Shown one piece after another: positions 7,077 to 8,500 of a DNA stretch of 8,500 nt. The notes below the pieces were generated by a model. The model did not search any database. It worked only from the letters and a program-made list of their open reading frames with translations, and was not told where the DNA came from. This stretch comes from Butyrivibrio sp. (GTDB lineage Bacteria > Bacillota > Clostridia > Lachnospirales > Lachnospiraceae). Numbering within the stretch: position 1 is the first letter of the stretch; each line of letters opens with the position of its first letter. Both the position numbers and the translations under genes were made by a program. The stretch is from NCBI GenBank assembly GCA_024688095.1, contig JAILEJ010000375.1, positions 1 to 8,500 of the forward strand, in the 5' to 3' direction.

Positions 7077-7547
7077 ATGACAGACACAATTACACTTACT
7101 ATCAGAAAACAGAAAAATATTGCTCTTATTGCACACGATGGAATGAAGGCAGAGCTTATAGAGTGGTGCAAGGAAAATGCTGAGATATTAAAAAGACATT
7201 TTCTTTGCGGTACAGGAACTACAGCTAGGATGATAACAGATGCAACAGATCTTCCTGTACGTGGTTATAACTCAGGTCCACTTGGTGGAGATCAGCAGAT
7301 TGGAGCCAAAATTGTTGAAGGCAAGATTGATTTCGTAATATTCTTTTCGGATCCACTTACAGCAGCTCCTCATGATCCAGATGTTAAAGCTCTCATGAGA
7401 ATAGCACAGGTTTATGATATTCCATTTGCTAACAATAAGGCTACAGCAGATTTTCTTATTCATTCAACACTAATGGATGAAGAATATGATCATGATGTTA
7501 TCAACTTCCAGAAAAACATCGCCCAAAGAGCAGAAACTCTTAAATAA
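7077..7547 (+). CDS. mgsA: Methylglyoxal synthase
   Basis: A 156-residue enzyme that converts dihydroxyacetone phosphate to methylglyoxal and phosphate, a cytoplasmic bypass that relieves phosphate-limited or overloaded glycolysis. The sequence aligns almost end to end with E. coli MgsA (152 residues) with a one-residue offset. Seen are IALIAHD (15-21, His20), the phosphate-binding GTGTT (45-49), SGPLGGDQQIG (66-76, catalytic Asp72), FFSDP (89-93, Asp92) and PHDPDVKAL (98-106, His99 and Asp102). AGGGG (7066-7070) lies 6 nt before the ATG. It follows the PhoH-family gene by 39 bp with no terminator or clear promoter between them, and a strong terminator lies 44 bp after its stop. E. coli MgsA is inhibited by phosphate; the same is likely here. 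Confidence 0.96.
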   Translation: MTDTITLTIRKQKNIALIAHDGMKAELIEWCKENAEILKRHFLCGTGTTARMITDATDLPVRGYNSGPLGGDQQIGAKIVEGKIDFVIFFSDPLTAAPHDPDVKALMRIAQVYDIPFANNKATADFLIHSTLMDEEYDHDVINFQKNIAQRAETLK

Positions 7548-7590
7548 TAATTTAATTCATAAAAAATATATCAGGCGCTATAAAAATTAA

Positions 7591-7667
7591 AGTCAAAGTA
7601 AAAATTCTGTCAAGAGCATGCCGCTTAGCGGTGCTATGCACTCTTGACAGAATTTTTTTCTTTGACT
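7591..7667 (+). terminator. Strong, probably bidirectional intrinsic terminator after mgsA
   Basis: An outer arm AGTCAAAG (7591-7598) pairs with 7660-7667, and an inner 17-bp perfect arm (7600-7616 with 7641-7657) contains CTGTCAAGAG/CTCTTGACAG. A small CCGC-TTA-GCGG hairpin (7621-7631) caps the loop. The 3' arm carries seven T (7653-7659), and the 5' arm carries five A (7600-7604) that become T on the other strand, so it can stop transcription from both sides. It ends 50 bp before the repeat array and separates mgsA from it. Confidence 0.9.
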
Positions 7668-7717
7668 ACATGGTAATCATCTGCCTGACAAATAAAAAAT
7701 GCTGTCGCATGAAGAAA

Positions 7718-7822
7718 TTATGACTCTATGAATGCATATGTGGCGTTGAGAGTCATAATAAGTACAATCGACAAGTAAGAATTATGACTCTACAGCATTG
7801 CAAGGTGCTAAATAAGTCATAA
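7718..7822 (+). repeat. Array block 1, forward (A-B-C)
   Basis: Four 9-mers enclose module A (7727-7749, the most divergent copy, with GAATGCATATGTGGC instead of GAATGTAGATGTGGC), module B (7759-7781, ending GACAAGTAAGAA) and module C (7791-7813, CAGCATTGCAAGGTGC). The fourth 9-mer is the variant AAGTCATAA. As the outermost copy, its divergence fits an old array edge. Confidence 0.9.
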
Positions 7823-7855
7823 TTTCAATTTCATTGATCTGCAAACACTTAATTT
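7823..7855 (+). repeat. Array spacer type D, forward
   Basis: A 33-nt spacer between block 1 (forward) and block 2 (inverted). It contains CATTGATCTGCAAACACTT and recurs exactly, 33 of 33, in reverse complement at 7961-7993. It has no resemblance to the type E spacers apart from length. Confidence 0.9.
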
Positions 7856-7960
7856 TTATGACTTATCTAACATCATACAATGCTATAGAGTCATAATTCT
7901 TACTTGTCTATAGTAATTCTTATGACTCTAACCGCCACATCTACATTCATTAAGTCATAA
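7856..7960 (-). repeat. Array block 2, inverted (C'-B'-A')
   Basis: Reverse complement of the A-B-C block: C' 7865-7887, B' 7897-7919 and A' 7929-7951. Module C is the most diverged copy here (GATGTTAGAT where others have GGTGCTAAAT). Both outer 9-mers carry the T/A variant (TTATGACTT, AAGTCATAA). The block is enclosed by an exact 51-bp inverted repeat (7815-7865 and 7951-8001) made of spacers D and D' with their adjoining 9-mers. Confidence 0.9.
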
Positions 7961-7993
7961 AAATTAAGTGTTTGCAGATCAATGAAATTGAAA
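7961..7993 (-). repeat. Array spacer type D, inverted
   Basis: Exact reverse complement of the spacer at 7823-7855, containing AAGTGTTTGCAGATCAATG. It lies between block 2 (inverted) and block 3 (forward). Confidence 0.9.
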
Positions 7994-8098
7994 TTATGAC
8001 TCTATGAATGTAGATGTGTCAGCGAGAGTCATAAGAAGTGCTATAGACAAGTAAGAATTATGACTCAACAGCATTACATGGTGCTAAATAAGTCATAA
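7994..8098 (+). repeat. Array block 3, forward (A-B-C)
   Basis: Module A is at 8003-8025 (GAATGTAGATGTGTC), B at 8035-8057 (CTATAGACAAGTAAGAA) and C at 8067-8089 (ACAGCATTACATGGTGC). The last 9-mer is AAGTCATAA. Module B shares CTATAGACAAG with block 2, marking blocks 2 and 3 as close relatives. Confidence 0.9.
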
Positions 8099-8131
8099 AA
8101 TATGAGCACTAGATGGTTGTGGAACATGAAT
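8099..8131 (+). repeat. Array spacer type E, forward
   Basis: A 33-nt spacer containing GAGCACTAGATGGTTGTGG, between two forward blocks. Type E recurs in reverse complement at 8237-8269 and 8375-8407, each 31 of 33 identical to this copy. Confidence 0.9.
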
Positions 8132-8236
8132 TTATGACTCTATGAATGTAGATGTGGCAGTAAGAGTCATAATAAGTTCAATCAGCAAGTAAGGATTATG
8201 ACTCTACAGCATTGCAGGGTGCTAAATAGGTCATAA
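8132..8236 (+). repeat. Array block 4, forward (A-B-C)
   Basis: Module A is at 8141-8163 (GAATGTAGATGTGGC), B at 8173-8195 (CAGCAAGTAAGGA) and C at 8205-8227 (CAGCATTGCAGGGTGC). The fourth 9-mer is AGGTCATAA, a variant found only in blocks 4, 5 and 6. Its C half forms a perfect 43-bp inverted repeat with block 5 (8195-8237 with 8269-8311). Confidence 0.9.
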
Positions 8237-8269
8237 ATTCATGTTACACAACCATCTAGCGCTCATATT
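8237..8269 (-). repeat. Array spacer type E, inverted (first copy)
   Basis: Reverse complement of type E, with GTTACACAACCATCTAGCGC at its centre; it lies between block 4 (forward) and block 5 (inverted). It forms the loop of a 43-bp-arm palindrome. Confidence 0.9.
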
Positions 8270-8374
8270 TTATGACCTATTTAGCACCCTGCAATGCTGT
8301 AGAGTCATAATTCTTACCTGTCGATAGTACTTCTTATGACTCTCGGCGCCACATCTACATTCATAGAGTCATAA
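8270..8374 (-). repeat. Array block 5, inverted (C'-B'-A')
   Basis: C' is at 8279-8301, B' at 8311-8333 and A' at 8343-8365. Read in reverse complement, module C is identical to block 4, while A (GAATGTAGATGTGGC) and B (CTATCGACAGGTAAGAA) match the consensus with single changes. The 9-mer next to C is TTATGACCT. Confidence 0.9.
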
Positions 8375-8407
8375 ATTCATGTTCCACAACCCTCTAGTGC
8401 TAATATT
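8375..8407 (-). repeat. Array spacer type E, inverted (second copy)
   Basis: A 33-nt type E spacer between two inverted blocks, with GTTCCACAACCCTCTAGTGC at its centre. It differs from the other inverted copy at four positions. Confidence 0.9.
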
Positions 8408-8500
8408 TTATGACCTATTTAGCACCTTGCAATGCTGTAGAGTCATAAACCTTACTTGTCGATAGTACTTCTTATGACTCTCACTGCCACATCTACATTC
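8408..8500 (-). repeat. Array block 6, inverted, cut by the window end
   Basis: C' is at 8417-8439, B' at 8449-8471 and A' from 8481 to the window end. The full block would reach 8512, so three bases of A' and the final 9-mer are missing. Module B has CTATCGACAAGTAAGGT in reverse complement. The array clearly continues. Confidence 0.88.

Larger units (their letters stand above)
7718..8500. repeat. Alternating inverted 9-mer array, 138-bp super-period (whole array; continues past the window)
   Basis: TTATGACTC or its reverse complement GAGTCATAA starts at 7718, 7750, 7782, 7814, 7856, 7888, 7920, 7952, 7994, 8026, 8058, 8090, 8132, 8164, 8196, 8228, 8270, 8302, 8334, 8366, 8408, 8440 and 8472. 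That is 23 copies in strictly alternating orientation at steps of 32-32-32-42. Sixteen are exact, and the core TTATGAC is invariant in all 23. The 9-mers delimit 23-nt modules in the order A, B, C and a 33-nt spacer of type D or E. Stops inside the 9-mers close all three frames on both strands in every period, so it is not coding. It is not a CRISPR: the constant part is 9 nt and the intervals recur and are related. I do not recognise the family. The left end is sharp; the right end is outside the window. Confidence 0.95.

Noticed and set aside
7699..7710. Minus-strand terminator ATGC-GACA-GCAT followed by T-run
   Set aside because: The stem is only four pairs. It would stop transcription leaving the array to the left, but the evidence is too weak.
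7685..7717. A further 33-nt spacer before block 1
   Set aside because: The stretch has no 9-mer on its left side and no similarity to D or E beyond a short CATGAA; the array edge is placed at 7718.
7718..8500. CRISPR array
   Set aside because: The constant part is 9 nt and alternates in orientation, the intervals are homologous modules that recur in order, and no cas gene is in view.
7718..8500. Repeat protein gene, since 138 bp equals 46 codons
   Set aside because: The 9-mers carry TGA or TAA in all three frames on both strands in every period.
7718..8500. Integron attC cassette array or REP/BIME element
   Set aside because: There are no attC R/L core boxes and no ORFs between copies. The fixed 32/42 step and the 9-mer do not match REP palindromes.

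Overview
The window looks like a chromosomal segment of a low-GC Firmicute, most likely a Lachnospiraceae-type anaerobe (Butyrivibrio/Roseburia-like). The evidence is AT-rich coding, strong GGAGG-type ribosome binding sites, a T-box tryptophan riboswitch, a plant-glycan GH127 enzyme and Clostridia-like protein sequences. The genus is an inference. All recognised genes are on the + strand.

Positions 1-3107 are a carbohydrate segment. A 5'-truncated GH127 beta-L-arabinofuranosidase-like enzyme (1-2070) is followed by a LacX-type aldose 1-epimerase (2229-3083). The epimerase has its own candidate promoter and a perfect 12-bp hairpin in its leader. Together the two suggest release and mutarotation of sugars from arabinose-containing plant polysaccharides.

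Positions 3129-5560 are a tryptophan unit. A promoter and a complete T-box leader, with specifier UGG, a UGGC acceptor-pairing bulge and competing antiterminator and terminator helices, precede trpE and trpG. No other trp gene follows, so only the anthranilate synthase step is encoded here. Transcription should rise when uncharged tRNA-Trp accumulates.

Positions 5655-7547 hold a PIN-PhoH fusion protein (YlaK-like) with an unusual Walker A variant, then methylglyoxal synthase (mgsA) in a probable two-gene unit. A strong intrinsic terminator at 7591-7667 closes it.

Positions 7718-8500 and beyond are the remarkable part: a non-coding array built on the 9-mer TTATGACTC. I count 23 copies that alternate strictly in orientation and start at intervals of exactly 32, 32, 32 and 42 bp, giving a 138-bp super-period with no slippage. 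Each period is a 105-bp block (four 9-mers around three conserved 23-nt modules, A, B, C) plus a 33-nt spacer of one of two families (D, E). Blocks occur in both orientations (+ - + + - -) and spacers are inverted too, yet spacing is never disturbed. All six reading frames are closed. I do not recognise this element; it resembles a phased protein-binding array or an inversion-prone repeat rather than a CRISPR, an integron or a gene.
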